Shown here: piece after piece, positions 53,076 through 61,840 of the stretch
Position numbering within the stretch: position 1 is the stretch's first letter
How the letters are laid out: each line of letters starts with the position of its first letter
NCBI RefSeq assembly: GCF_013363975.1
Contig: NZ_JABWGN010000009.1
Coordinates: 1 to 64,000, forward strand
Direction of reading: 5' to 3'
Source of the DNA: Nonomuraea montanisoli
Lineage (GTDB): Bacteria; Actinomycetota; Actinomycetes; Streptosporangiales; Streptosporangiaceae
DNA: 64,000 bases
Position numbers and translations under genes: made by a program
Notes under the pieces: generated by a model
The model's database searches: none
Told to the model about the DNA's origin: nothing
Seen by the model: the letters and a program-made list of their open reading frames with translations, nothing else

Positions 53076-56000
53076 TCAGAACGGGGCGTCGAGGGGCACG
53101 GGCCGTACGTCCGGCAGATACGGATCAAGCTCCCCCGGCTCGAACCGGGACATCCCGATCACGTGCCAGAACTGCCCCGCCACCTCCCCCTCCACCTTGT
53201 ACCGGCCGCTCGGCGACAGCGCCGCCCAGCCCTCCGGTAAACCGAGGAGCGTGGCGTGGCGGCTCTCCCCCCTCCAGAGGATCACCACGCCGTCGTCCCC
53301 GGCCGTGGCCAGCAGGTCCGGGTCGGACGGGCTGTAGGCCACCGACCAGACCCGCCGCGTGTGCCCCTTCAGCGAGTGCAGCAGCCGCCCCGTGACCGTG
53401 TCCCACACGCGCACGGTCAGGTCGTCGCCCGCGGTCGCCAGACGCTCCCCGGTGAGGTCGAAGGCCACCGACCAGAGCCGCCCGGTGTGCTCGTCGAGGG
53501 TGTGCCGCAGCACCGGCTGCCAGGGCTGGCCGGGCCGCAGCTCCCACACGCGGGCCGTCCCGTCGTTGCTGGCGCTGGCCAGGTAGCGGCCGGACGGCGA
53601 GAAGACCACCGCGTACACCCGGTCCTTGTGCCCTTCGAGGGTGGCCACGAGCCCGCCAGACTCCACGTGCCAGACGCGGACCAGCCGGTCGTCGCAGCCC
53701 GTCGCCACGTGGCGGCCGTCGGGGCTGAACGCGATCGAGCGGACCCGGCCCCGGTGGTCGGCCAGGTTGCTGACCAGGCGGCCCGTCGCGCGGTACCAGA
53801 CGCGGACGCTGTCGTCGTCGTTGGCCGTGGCCAGCAGGGTGCCGTCGGGGCTGAACGCCTCGGCCCAGACGTGGTCGGTCTCGGCGTTGAGCTCGCGCTC
53901 GTACTCGCCGGTGGTGGCGTTCCAGAAATGGACGCCGCCGTCGTTGCTGGAGGTGGCGAGCACTGGCCCGGCGGGCGAGAACAGCGCGGAGACGAGCCGG
54001 TCGGAGGCCCCCGTGAACTCGCGCAGCCGCCGCCCCGTGGCCGCCTCCCACACGCGGACGACCCCGTCGTTGCCGCTGGTGGCCAGCATGGTGCCGTCGG
54101 CGCTGAAGCGGACCGACGAGATGCGCCGGCCGTGGCCGCGCAGGATCCGCTGGCACTTGCCGCTTCCCGGGTCCCACAGGCGGACGGTGCCGTCGTTGCT
54201 GCTGGTGGCGAGCTGCTGGCCGTCGGGGCGGAAGGCGAACGGCCAGACGGAGCTGCGGTGGCCGGTCAGCTCGACGCGGGTCGTGGCGCCGGCCTCCTGG
54301 AGGCGGACCACGCCGTTGGAGTCGCCGCTGGCGATGGTACGGCCGTCGGGGCTGAAGGTCACCTGGTAGACGCTCGCGGAGTGGATCGTGTGCGGGCCGC
54401 GCGGCTCGCCCGCGACCGGGTCCCACAGGCGGACGGCACCGGCCGTGTCGCCGGTGGCCAGCAGGGTGCCGTCGGGGGAGAACGCGACGCAGTAGATCGA
54501 CCCGGCGTGACCGGTCAGGGCGCGGCGCAGGGTCCACGTCGCGGTGTCCCACAGCCGCACCGTGCCCGCCTCGTCTCCGGTGGCCAGCAGGGTGCCGTCG
54601 GGGCTGTGGACCGCGCGGAAGACCGAGCCGTCGTGGCCGTCGAGGGTGGCCGTCACCTTGCCGGTGCCGAGGTCCCAGACCCGTACGACGCCCGCGGAGT
54701 CGCCCGTCACCAGCTCCGCGTGCCCGAAGGAGGCCGTGTAGATGGGCGCCCGGTGCCCGGCCAGGTGGTGGACCTCGCGGCCCGTGGCGGTCTCCCAGAC
54801 GCGGACGACGCCGTCGCCGCCGCCCGCCGCCACCAGCTCACCGGTGGGGCTGAGGCGTACCGGCCAGACGCCGTCGGGGTGGCCCTCCAGCCGCCGCAGC
54901 AGCGTGCCGGTCACCGCGTCCCACAGCAGCAGGCTGCCGTCGCTCGCGCCGGAGGCGAGCAGGTCGCCGGCGAAGGAGACGGCGTAGACGCGGCCGTGGT
55001 GGCCCTGGAGGGTGCGCACGGGCGCGCCGCCCACGCAGAGCAGCACGCCGCCGTCCTCGTTGCCGATGGCGATCGTGGTGCCGTCGGGGTTGTAGGCGAT
55101 GGGCTCGGGCAGGCGGCTGGTCTGGAAGTGGTAGCCGTACGGGACGCCGATGGCGGCGGGCGCGAGCTGCACCTCGACCGGCGTGCCGGGCACCACGGCG
55201 GCGCCCGGCAGGTCGGGCAGCGTGCCGGTGACGTGGATGAGCGCCGCGCGGTGCCAGCGGGCGCCCTCGGCGGTCACGTCGCTCAGGTCGGTGTGGACGA
55301 GCCGCGTGCCGGACAGGTCGGCGCCCCGCAGGTCGGCCCCCGCCAGCGAGGCGCCGTCGAGCCGGGCGCCGGTGAGCCGGGCGTCGCGCAGGACGGCCCT
55401 GGACAGGTTGGTGCGGGCCAGCGTCGCCTCCGACAGGTCGGCGCCGGTCAGGTCGACCTCCTGCAGGTCGCGTTCCGACAGGTCCTCGCCCTTGAAGTTG
55501 GCGCCGCGCAGGTCGGACTGCGCCGGCGTGCGCAGCCGGCCGGCGATCTTGACGGCGTTGGCGCCGGCGTGCCGCCCGGGCGGCGGGTCGTTCACCCACG
55601 CCCGCAGGGCCCGCACGTCGGCCAGGTCGCACAGGAACTCCACGCTCAGCGGCGTCAGCGGCCCCCGCGCCAGGGTCACCGGGTCGTCGAGGGTGTCGGC
55701 GACGTGCTTGGCGACCAGCCACTCCATCACGGAGGAGTGGATGAACCCGAACATGCCCTCCTCGGTGCGCACCAGCAGGGTGCCCGAGCCCATCGCGTAC
55801 GCGGCGTGCGCCGCCGACATCTGCCCGCCGGCCAGGTCCGTCAGCGTCTCGGCGAACTCGGTCAGCTCCTCCACGCCGAGCAGCGCCTCGTTCGACTCCC
55901 ACAGACGCAGCGCCAGGGCCGTGACCGCCTGCCACAGCTCCTCCAGCGTCAGGCCGGCGGCCGAGCCGGGCAGCGCCGCCCGCCGCGCCTCGAACATCAG

Positions 56001-58670
56001 CCAGGAGGTGAGGATCTCCTGGTAGAGCTGCGCGGGGCTGGTGGTGTGGCGGGCCCGGGCCACGGTGCGCAGCCGGTCGGCGTCGAGGTCGGCGATGAAG
56101 CTCAGCATGCGCGGGTTCTGCGCCAGGTCGAGCAGGTCCTCGATGCTCTCCAGCAGCGACATGCGGGCCGCCGCCTCGTCGCCGTCGTCGTAGCGGTTGA
56201 CCAGGTAGGAGTGGATCTGGTCGCGGGAGAAGTCCTCGACGGCCAGCAGCCGCCGCTGCGGCAGCACGCCGACCATCTCGCCGAGCGAGCGCAACACCTG
56301 GCCGTGCGAGCGGAAGTGCTGGGTGCGGCTGGCCACCACGATCTTCGCCTTGTCCTCGGCCGCGGCGAGCAGGGTCGCGAGGTGGTCGGCGGCCCGGTCG
56401 TAGGTGAGCCGGGCGACCAGTTCGTCGAAGCCGTCGAACAGCAGCACGATGCGCCCCTGGCGCAGCAGGTAGCGGAACGCCTTGAGGTCGATCAGCTCCT
56501 CGCCGTGGGTGGCGAGGTGGGCGGCCACGAGCGCGTCCACCGAGTGCGCCTTGTCGAGGGCCCGCAGCTCGATGAACAGCGGCGTCAGGTGCGGCAGCTC
56601 CGCCGGCAGGCGCCGGGCGAGCTCGCGCAGCGCGAAGGTCTTGCCGTGGCCGAAGTCGCCGAGCAGCAGCAGGAACCGGCCGTGGTCGCTGGCGAGCAGC
56701 CGCATCAGCTCGTCGGTGAGCCCGTCCCTGACCGGGTGGCCGGGGCGGTCCAGCTCGCGGTAGCGCTGGGGCACGTACAGGCCGGGAGGGTAGCGCCGGT
56801 CGCCGGTCAGCCGGGAGGTCTGCTCGGCGACGTACCCGGACAGGTCGAGCAGCCCCTGGAACTCGGTGAAGCTGCGCAGCAGGACCCCTCGCCGCACGAG
56901 CGCGTCGCGCAGCGCCCGCTCGGGCGGCGGCCCCTGGTAGACCAGCTCGCCCTGGAGCCCGGCCGCGTGGGTCTGCCGGGCGAACGCCTCGGCGGCGGCC
57001 TCGTCCACCTGGCCCACGTGCGCGCCGATCATGGTCAGCCGGACGAACCCGTCGTCGGGGTGGGTGACGACGAGGTGGCTGGGGAAGCGGCGGATCCGCG
57101 CGCGCTCGTGCCGCGCCTCGCACACCTCGCTGATCCGGTCGAGCAGCAGCTCGACCGGGCTGGGCTCGCGCTCCGGCGGCTCTTGGCGGGGGCGCGGCAC
57201 CTGCGGTGACTCGCCGGCGAACGGCGCCCGGGCGGCCCGCCAGCTCCGCGTGGCCTTCACGGGCTCCTGGTCGGGCAGCCAGGTGCGGACGCCGCCGGGG
57301 GTGATCTCGACGACCTGGTGGCGGCCCGGCCGGGGCGCGGCGACGGCCGCCTCGCCGTTGCCCTCGCCGGCGGGGTCGCGTCCGGTGCCGTGGAAGAGCA
57401 GGTTGAGCCGGTGGGCCAGCAGCCGCTCGAACGTGGGCGCGTCGCGCAGCGCCGACGGCGGGTGGCCCATCGCGCCGAGCCGCAGCCACTCGCTCTCCTC
57501 GTACGGCCGCAGCCGCTCGGCGAACCAGGCCGCCTGCGCCTCGCCGAGCTGCGCGTACGCGTCGCGCTCCAGGTGGCTCATGGCCATCGTCGAGTTGAGC
57601 CCGGCCACGACCACCTTCAGGTCGGGCACCTGGAAGAGCGTCCACGGCTGCCCGCCGTCGAACACCCGGTCGTCCAGCCCCTGGTAGACCTCGTCGAACA
57701 GGCCCGCGAAGTGGCGCCACTTCGGCCAGTACGGCGGCTGCGGGCTGACGTCGTCGGCCTCGCAGGTGAGGAAGTAGGCGCTGGCCGCCGCCTTGGTGAC
57801 GTCGCGCGGCCCGGGCACGAGGACGAGCCGGTGCGGCTCCAGCCCGAGCAGCAGCCGCAGGTCCGTCACGAACCGGGTGGCCTGGGCGAACTGCCCGAGG
57901 CTGCCCGACTCGGTCAGGTCGCCGCTCACCACCATGAGATCGGGCCGCGGCATGCCCCGGTCGTACATGGAGGTGAGGTCGGCCCAGATGCGCGCCTGCA
58001 TGTCCTCGGGCGTGAACGGCTCGCCGGGGTCGGGCAGCGCCCGGCCGAACCGGGGCCCGCCGATGTGCAGGACGCTCAGCGACTCGCGCCGGTGCCCCGG
58101 CCCGGCCGCGGGCGGGAACTTCGGCGCGGTCACCGGCGTGCGGCGGGCCCGGGAGCGCTCGGCCGGGGCCGGCAGGGTCGGGGCGGGCGCCGGCGCGCCG
58201 GCCTGGGCCGAGGTGGGGAACGCGGGCGGCACGTCGGGCTTGGCCCGGCCGGCCAGCGCCTCGCCGACGCGGCCGAGCAGCCGCGCCCGCGCCTGGTCGG
58301 GGTCGGTCACGCCGAGGAGGTCGACCCAGGTGATGGTGGACAGCAGACCCTCCAGATGGACGTCCTCCAGCCGGATCGTCACCAGCTTGCGCGACGGGTC
58401 GTCGGGGTCGGCGCGCAGCGCGGCCTGCCACTCCAGGCGCCCGTAGCGGGAGGTGAGGTAGTTGCGGGACAGCACGGCGACGACGAGGTGCGCCTCGCTG
58501 ACGCCGCGGTCCATGAAGTCGATGAAGTTCGTGCCCGGCACGAAGTCCCACGCCTGAATCATGGTCCTGTAACCGGCGGCTTCGAGTTCCCACGCGATCC
58601 AGGTCGCCCAGGCCGTGTCGGCGGGGGAGTAGCTGACGAAGATCTCGGTCGGCCTGCCGTCGCGTGACAT
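53076..58670 (-). CDS. Giant TIR / degenerate metallophosphoesterase / NACHT / pentapeptide / WD40 STAND protein
   Basis: A 1864-residue multidomain protein. Residues ~7-145 are a TIR domain (EIFVSYSPADTAWATWIAWE; Glu80 in YGRLEW at the expected catalytic site). Residues ~195-430 have a calcineurin-like phosphoesterase framework, but with LHIGGPRFG, VVSGDLTESG, VPGPRDV and HGTGRD in place of the metal-ligand motifs. A linker module (~470-640) precedes the NACHT NTPase: Walker A GDFGHGKT near 672, Walker B VLLFDGFDEL near 742. Pentapeptide repeats lie at ~1053-1127, then about 15 WD40 units (~1200-1810) and a cap with RFEPGELDPY. Ligand sensing by WD40, NACHT oligomerisation and TIR NADase output would fit a STAND immune receptor. 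ATG 58670 is preferred over 58721. Confidence 0.85.
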   Translation of the reverse strand: MSRDGRPTEIFVSYSPADTAWATWIAWELEAAGYRTMIQAWDFVPGTNFIDFMDRGVSEAHLVVAVLSRNYLTSRYGRLEWQAALRADPDDPSRKLVTIRLEDVHLEGLLSTITWVDLLGVTDPDQARARLLGRVGEALAGRAKPDVPPAFPTSAQAGAPAPAPTLPAPAERSRARRTPVTAPKFPPAAGPGHRRESLSVLHIGGPRFGRALPDPGEPFTPEDMQARIWADLTSMYDRGMPRPDLMVVSGDLTESGSLGQFAQATRFVTDLRLLLGLEPHRLVLVPGPRDVTKAAASAYFLTCEADDVSPQPPYWPKWRHFAGLFDEVYQGLDDRVFDGGQPWTLFQVPDLKVVVAGLNSTMAMSHLERDAYAQLGEAQAAWFAERLRPYEESEWLRLGAMGHPPSALRDAPTFERLLAHRLNLLFHGTGRDPAGEGNGEAAVAAPRPGRHQVVEITPGGVRTWLPDQEPVKATRSWRAARAPFAGESPQVPRPRQEPPEREPSPVELLLDRISEVCEARHERARIRRFPSHLVVTHPDDGFVRLTMIGAHVGQVDEAAAEAFARQTHAAGLQGELVYQGPPPERALRDALVRRGVLLRSFTEFQGLLDLSGYVAEQTSRLTGDRRYPPGLYVPQRYRELDRPGHPVRDGLTDELMRLLASDHGRFLLLLGDFGHGKTFALRELARRLPAELPHLTPLFIELRALDKAHSVDALVAAHLATHGEELIDLKAFRYLLRQGRIVLLFDGFDELVARLTYDRAADHLATLLAAAEDKAKIVVASRTQHFRSHGQVLRSLGEMVGVLPQRRLLAVEDFSRDQIHSYLVNRYDDGDEAAARMSLLESIEDLLDLAQNPRMLSFIADLDADRLRTVARARHTTSPAQLYQEILTSWLMFEARRAALPGSAAGLTLEELWQAVTALALRLWESNEALLGVEELTEFAETLTDLAGGQMSAAHAAYAMGSGTLLVRTEEGMFGFIHSSVMEWLVAKHVADTLDDPVTLARGPLTPLSVEFLCDLADVRALRAWVNDPPPGRHAGANAVKIAGRLRTPAQSDLRGANFKGEDLSERDLQEVDLTGADLSEATLARTNLSRAVLRDARLTGARLDGASLAGADLRGADLSGTRLVHTDLSDVTAEGARWHRAALIHVTGTLPDLPGAAVVPGTPVEVQLAPAAIGVPYGYHFQTSRLPEPIAYNPDGTTIAIGNEDGGVLLCVGGAPVRTLQGHHGRVYAVSFAGDLLASGASDGSLLLWDAVTGTLLRRLEGHPDGVWPVRLSPTGELVAAGGGDGVVRVWETATGREVHHLAGHRAPIYTASFGHAELVTGDSAGVVRVWDLGTGKVTATLDGHDGSVFRAVHSPDGTLLATGDEAGTVRLWDTATWTLRRALTGHAGSIYCVAFSPDGTLLATGDTAGAVRLWDPVAGEPRGPHTIHSASVYQVTFSPDGRTIASGDSNGVVRLQEAGATTRVELTGHRSSVWPFAFRPDGQQLATSSNDGTVRLWDPGSGKCQRILRGHGRRISSVRFSADGTMLATSGNDGVVRVWEAATGRRLREFTGASDRLVSALFSPAGPVLATSSNDGGVHFWNATTGEYERELNAETDHVWAEAFSPDGTLLATANDDDSVRVWYRATGRLVSNLADHRGRVRSIAFSPDGRHVATGCDDRLVRVWHVESGGLVATLEGHKDRVYAVVFSPSGRYLASASNDGTARVWELRPGQPWQPVLRHTLDEHTGRLWSVAFDLTGERLATAGDDLTVRVWDTVTGRLLHSLKGHTRRVWSVAYSPSDPDLLATAGDDGVVILWRGESRHATLLGLPEGWAALSPSGRYKVEGEVAGQFWHVIGMSRFEPGELDPYLPDVRPVPLDAPF

Positions 58671-58709
58671 CTGCTCAGTATCCCTCGCGGCGTCGGCGAT
58701 GGGGAGGCG

Positions 58710-59900
58710 ATGTGCGATCATCGTCGGGTGTGGCGGCGTCTCGGCGTGCTCGACTGGGTCAGGATCGGCCTGCTGGCGCTCGGTGTGCTCTTCGTGGCGA
58801 CCGGGCTGCTGCCTCTGCGCGAGGCGGCCGAGAGCATGGACGACATCGGACCCCTGCTGGTGTTCCTGGTGGGGATCATCGTGCTGGCCGAGCTCACCAA
58901 GGAAGCTCAGGTCTTCGACGTCATCGCGGCGCGGATGGCGGTGCTCGGCCGCGGTAACTACGCCGCCCTTTTCCTGCTCTGCACGGCTTTCGCCTCATTT
59001 GTCACGATATTTCTAAATCTTGATACGACTGCGGTGTTGCTCACCCCGGTCATGCTGGCCCTGGCGCCCAAGGCGCGCATCGCCCCGCTGCCCCTGGCCA
59101 TGACCACGATCTGGCTGGCCAACACCGCGAGCCTGCTGCTGCCGGTCTCCAACCTCACCAACCTGCTCGGCATGCAGAAGATCGGCCTGAACGCCCAGGA
59201 GTTCGCCGCCCGCATGTGGGCGCCGCAGATCGCCTCCATCGCCGTGACCATGGTGTTCCTGTGGGTGTTCTACTGGCGCCGCGGGCAGCGCCGCGACCTG
59301 CGCTACACGCCGCCGCTCCTGGAGCCCGTCGGCGACCGGGTGCTGTTCGGCGCCGCGTCGGCGGCCTGCGTCCTGTTCATCGTGGCCCTCCTGCTCAAGG
59401 TCGAGGTGGGCGTCGCCGCCCCCGCCGCGGCGCTGATCGTCGTGGCCGCCTACGCCGTGCGCGACCGCAAGCGGCTCACCTGGAGCCTGATCCCCTGGCA
59501 GCTGCTCATCTTCGTGACCGGCCTGTTCCTCGTGGTGCCCACCCTCAGCCGGTACGGCCTGGCCGACCTCATGAGCTGGATGCTGGGCGACGGCCACGAC
59601 CCGTACCGCACGGCCGCCGTCGGCGGCGGGTTGGCCAACACGATCAACAACCTGCCCGCCTACAAGGCCGTCGAGCAGGTCATCCCCTCCGGCGCGCAGG
59701 GACAGCTCCTCGCCCTGCTCATCGGCACGAACGTGGCGCCCGTCATCACCCCCTGGGCCTCGCTGGCCACGCTGCTGTGGTTCGAGTCGTGCCGGCGCCA
59801 CGACGTGCCCGTGCCGATGCGCCGCTTCATCGCGACCGGCGCCGGCCTCGCCCTCGTCGGGCTGCTCGTCACGGTCTGGGCCCTCGTCATCACTTCCTGA
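58710..59900 (+). CDS. ArsB/NhaD-type ion permease
   Basis: A 396-residue membrane protein with about ten TM helices. The segments FLNLDTTAVLLTPVML near residues 100-115 and SLLLPVSNLTNLLG near residues 143-156 match the ion transporter superfamily (ArsB, NhaD, SLC13). ATG 58710 or GTG 58728 can start it. It is divergent from the STAND gene with a 39-bp gap. It probably moves an anion or Na+/H+; arsenite specificity is not shown. Confidence 0.82.
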   Translation: MCDHRRVWRRLGVLDWVRIGLLALGVLFVATGLLPLREAAESMDDIGPLLVFLVGIIVLAELTKEAQVFDVIAARMAVLGRGNYAALFLLCTAFASFVTIFLNLDTTAVLLTPVMLALAPKARIAPLPLAMTTIWLANTASLLLPVSNLTNLLGMQKIGLNAQEFAARMWAPQIASIAVTMVFLWVFYWRRGQRRDLRYTPPLLEPVGDRVLFGAASAACVLFIVALLLKVEVGVAAPAAALIVVAAYAVRDRKRLTWSLIPWQLLIFVTGLFLVVPTLSRYGLADLMSWMLGDGHDPYRTAAVGGGLANTINNLPAYKAVEQVIPSGAQGQLLALLIGTNVAPVITPWASLATLLWFESCRRHDVPVPMRRFIATGAGLALVGLLVTVWALVITS

Positions 59901-59929
59901 GCAGGTGTTAAGTCCGCAACAATGGCCCC

Positions 59930-60391
59930 ATGTGTTACACCTTGCCCCATAGTAATGTCGGGCTGCTCGTCGCCGGAGTGGCCGCGCTCGCGGGCCTGGC
60001 GGGCTGCGGCGGCGCGACGTCGTCCACCGGTGGGCGGGAGACGGCGCCGCCGGCGGTGTCCTCCGAATCCGCCCCGAGCGCGCCGGCCGAAGGGATGACG
60101 GCCGTCCGGACCGTCAAGCTGGAGGTCCTGGGCGAGGGCCGGGCCGTCCAGCCCATCATGTACGTGGGCGACTTCAACGGCAGCGAGACCGGCGGCATGA
60201 CGCTGCCCTGGTCGAAGACCGTGACGCTGGAGCTGACCCCGGCCGAGCAGAAGGTCGGCAAGCTCGTGTCCGTCGTGGCCGGCGGCGTGCAGACCTCGGA
60301 CGGTCAGATCGCCGAGGGCTCCTGCCGCATCAGCGTCGACGGCAGGAAGGTCGTCGCCGCCAAGGGGCTCTGCGAGTACAAGGTCAGGTAG
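59930..60391 (+). CDS. Putative lipoprotein, 153 aa
   Basis: A signal peptide with lipobox (LAGLAGC near residue 26) and a Ser/Ala/Pro-rich linker precede a beta-rich mature domain (VRTVKLEVLGEGRAVQPIM onward) with a Cys pair (GSCRIS and GLCEY). It resembles MmpS-like or other small beta-sandwich lipoproteins only in general shape. It follows the permease by 29 bp. Function unknown. Confidence 0.65.
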   Translation: MCYTLPHSNVGLLVAGVAALAGLAGCGGATSSTGGRETAPPAVSSESAPSAPAEGMTAVRTVKLEVLGEGRAVQPIMYVGDFNGSETGGMTLPWSKTVTLELTPAEQKVGKLVSVVAGGVQTSDGQIAEGSCRISVDGRKVVAAKGLCEYKVR

Positions 60392-60406
60392 GACCGGCCC
60401 GGGAGC

Positions 60407-61213
60407 TCAGCGGACCAGGTCGAGGAGGGCGGGCAGGGCGCGCGGATGGGCGGCGACGAAGCTGCGGTCCTCCGGCGCGCCGTCGAAGCCCTCCTCGAAC
60501 GGCGCGCCGTCCAGCGTCCGGATCTCGATGCCCGCCTCCAGCGCGAGCAGCGCCCCGGCCGGCAGGTCCACCGCCTCGGCCCGGTAGCCGACGAAGCCGT
60601 CGATGTCGCCCCTGGCCAGCATCGCCCACTGCAGCAGCGGCGCCCAGAGCTGCAGCATCCGGCGGGCGTGCCCCTCCAGGCGCGCCTTCAGCTCCCGTAC
60701 GGCGGGGTCGCCGCGCGAGACGGTGTAGCCCTGCGTCCAGGCCAGCAGCGGCCCGTGCGGCGACGGCCGGTGCGGCGGGGCCAGCCGCTCGCCCGAGGAG
60801 GCGAGCGCGCCGTCGCCCCGGACCGCCGACCACGTCTGCCCGGCCACCGGGTCGTGGACCACGCCCACCACCGGCCGCCCCTCCCGGCACAGGGCCAGCC
60901 CGACCACGTACGCGGGCAGGCCGATCGCCACGTTGTTGGTGCCGTCGAGCGGGTCGACCAGCCAGGTCCACTCACCGTCGCGCGCCCCCAGCAGCCCCGA
61001 CTCCTCGGCGATCACCGAGTGTGACGGGAACGCCGTCATGACCCGCTCCAGCAGCAGCTTCTCGGAGGCGAGGTCGAGGTCGGTCACCACGTCGCCGGAG
61101 CGGCCCTTGGCGCGTACCCCCAGCGCGCCGCCCGCTCCTGTCCGGATCAGCCGCCCCGCGGCCTCGGCGGCCTCGACGGCGACCGCGCGCGCGTGCTGTA
61201 GGTCCATCGGCAC
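60407..61213 (-). CDS. Inositol monophosphatase-family phosphatase
   Basis: A 268-residue FIG-superfamily phosphatase. Metal-binding motifs are VIAEESGLLG near residues 59-68 and WLVDPLDGTNNVAIG near residues 79-93, with EAVDLPAGALLALEAG near residues 213-228 (WDxAAG region, here VDLPAG). It hydrolyses a sugar or inositol phosphate. It starts four bases after the cupin stop, so it belongs to the leftward operon 2TM protein-cupin-phosphatase. The substrate may be an inositol phosphate used by the partners, but that is inference. Confidence 0.88.
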   Translation of the reverse strand: MPMDLQHARAVAVEAAEAAGRLIRTGAGGALGVRAKGRSGDVVTDLDLASEKLLLERVMTAFPSHSVIAEESGLLGARDGEWTWLVDPLDGTNNVAIGLPAYVVGLALCREGRPVVGVVHDPVAGQTWSAVRGDGALASSGERLAPPHRPSPHGPLLAWTQGYTVSRGDPAVRELKARLEGHARRMLQLWAPLLQWAMLARGDIDGFVGYRAEAVDLPAGALLALEAGIEIRTLDGAPFEEGFDGAPEDRSFVAAHPRALPALLDLVR

Positions 61214-61216
61214 CCC

Positions 61217-61840
61217 TCAGGTCAGGTGGGCGGCTATCAGACTGACGGCGCGAGCCGTCTCCTTCGCGTCGAGCGGCTGTCTGGCGACGTGGTGGCCGCG
61301 GCCGGCGAGCGGGCCGAGCGACAGGTCGCGGCTGCCCGGCCGGCCCCGGCCCAGGGCGATCGTGGCAGCCTCCCCGCCCTCGGGAACCACGCTGCTGTGG
61401 AAGCGGCCGGCGCTCAGCGTGTAGCTGTCGCCGGGGCCGAACGCCTCGACCAGGCCCGTGGCATGGCGCACGGTGCGGCCGGTGGGGGTGAGGTGGTCGC
61501 CGCCGGCGTCGCTGACCACCTCGAACACCCGGTGCGTGGCGTCCGGGCCGGCGTCGGTCACGTCCACGTGGACGTTGCGGATCTGCCCGTACAGGACGTG
61601 GCTGAACAGGTCCCAGCTGTGGCAGTGGATCTGCGAGGTGGTGCTCTCGGCGTGGGCCAGCGCCCCGGACCACAGGTGGACGCACACGCCGTCGCCGCCC
61701 CGGCGCTCCAGCGGCAGGCAGACGAAGCCGAGCGGGTGGCGCACCGCCCGCACCGCGCCGGACAGCGCGCGCAGCGTCCACTCCCGGGCCCGGCCCCCGG
61801 TCAGCTCCGCGTAGACCTCGTCGTGGCGCACGCCGCTCAC
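61217..61840 (-). CDS. Cupin-like protein of unknown function
   Basis: A 207-residue protein. A cupin-type pattern is visible: SQIHCHSWDLFSHVLYGQIR near residues 69-88, then AFGPGDSYTLSAGRFHSSV near residues 134-152, with His and Glu/His positions that could bind metal. GTG 61840 overlaps the upstream stop by 4 nt (GTGA), so translation is coupled. No exact family was recognised. It lies between the 2TM protein and the phosphatase. Confidence 0.65.
   Translation of the reverse strand: MSGVRHDEVYAELTGGRAREWTLRALSGAVRAVRHPLGFVCLPLERRGGDGVCVHLWSGALAHAESTTSQIHCHSWDLFSHVLYGQIRNVHVDVTDAGPDATHRVFEVVSDAGGDHLTPTGRTVRHATGLVEAFGPGDSYTLSAGRFHSSVVPEGGEAATIALGRGRPGSRDLSLGPLAGRGHHVARQPLDAKETARAVSLIAAHLT

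Noticed and set aside
54000..55000. WD40-encoding DNA as a possible CRISPR or tandem repeat array
   Set aside because: The repeats are at protein level, about 41 codons each and diverged; no constant repeat and spacer pattern.
53256..57209. A 1317-codon open frame opposite the STAND gene
   Set aside because: Composition is that of an antisense frame in high-GC DNA; the TIR, NACHT and WD40 motifs are all on the minus strand.
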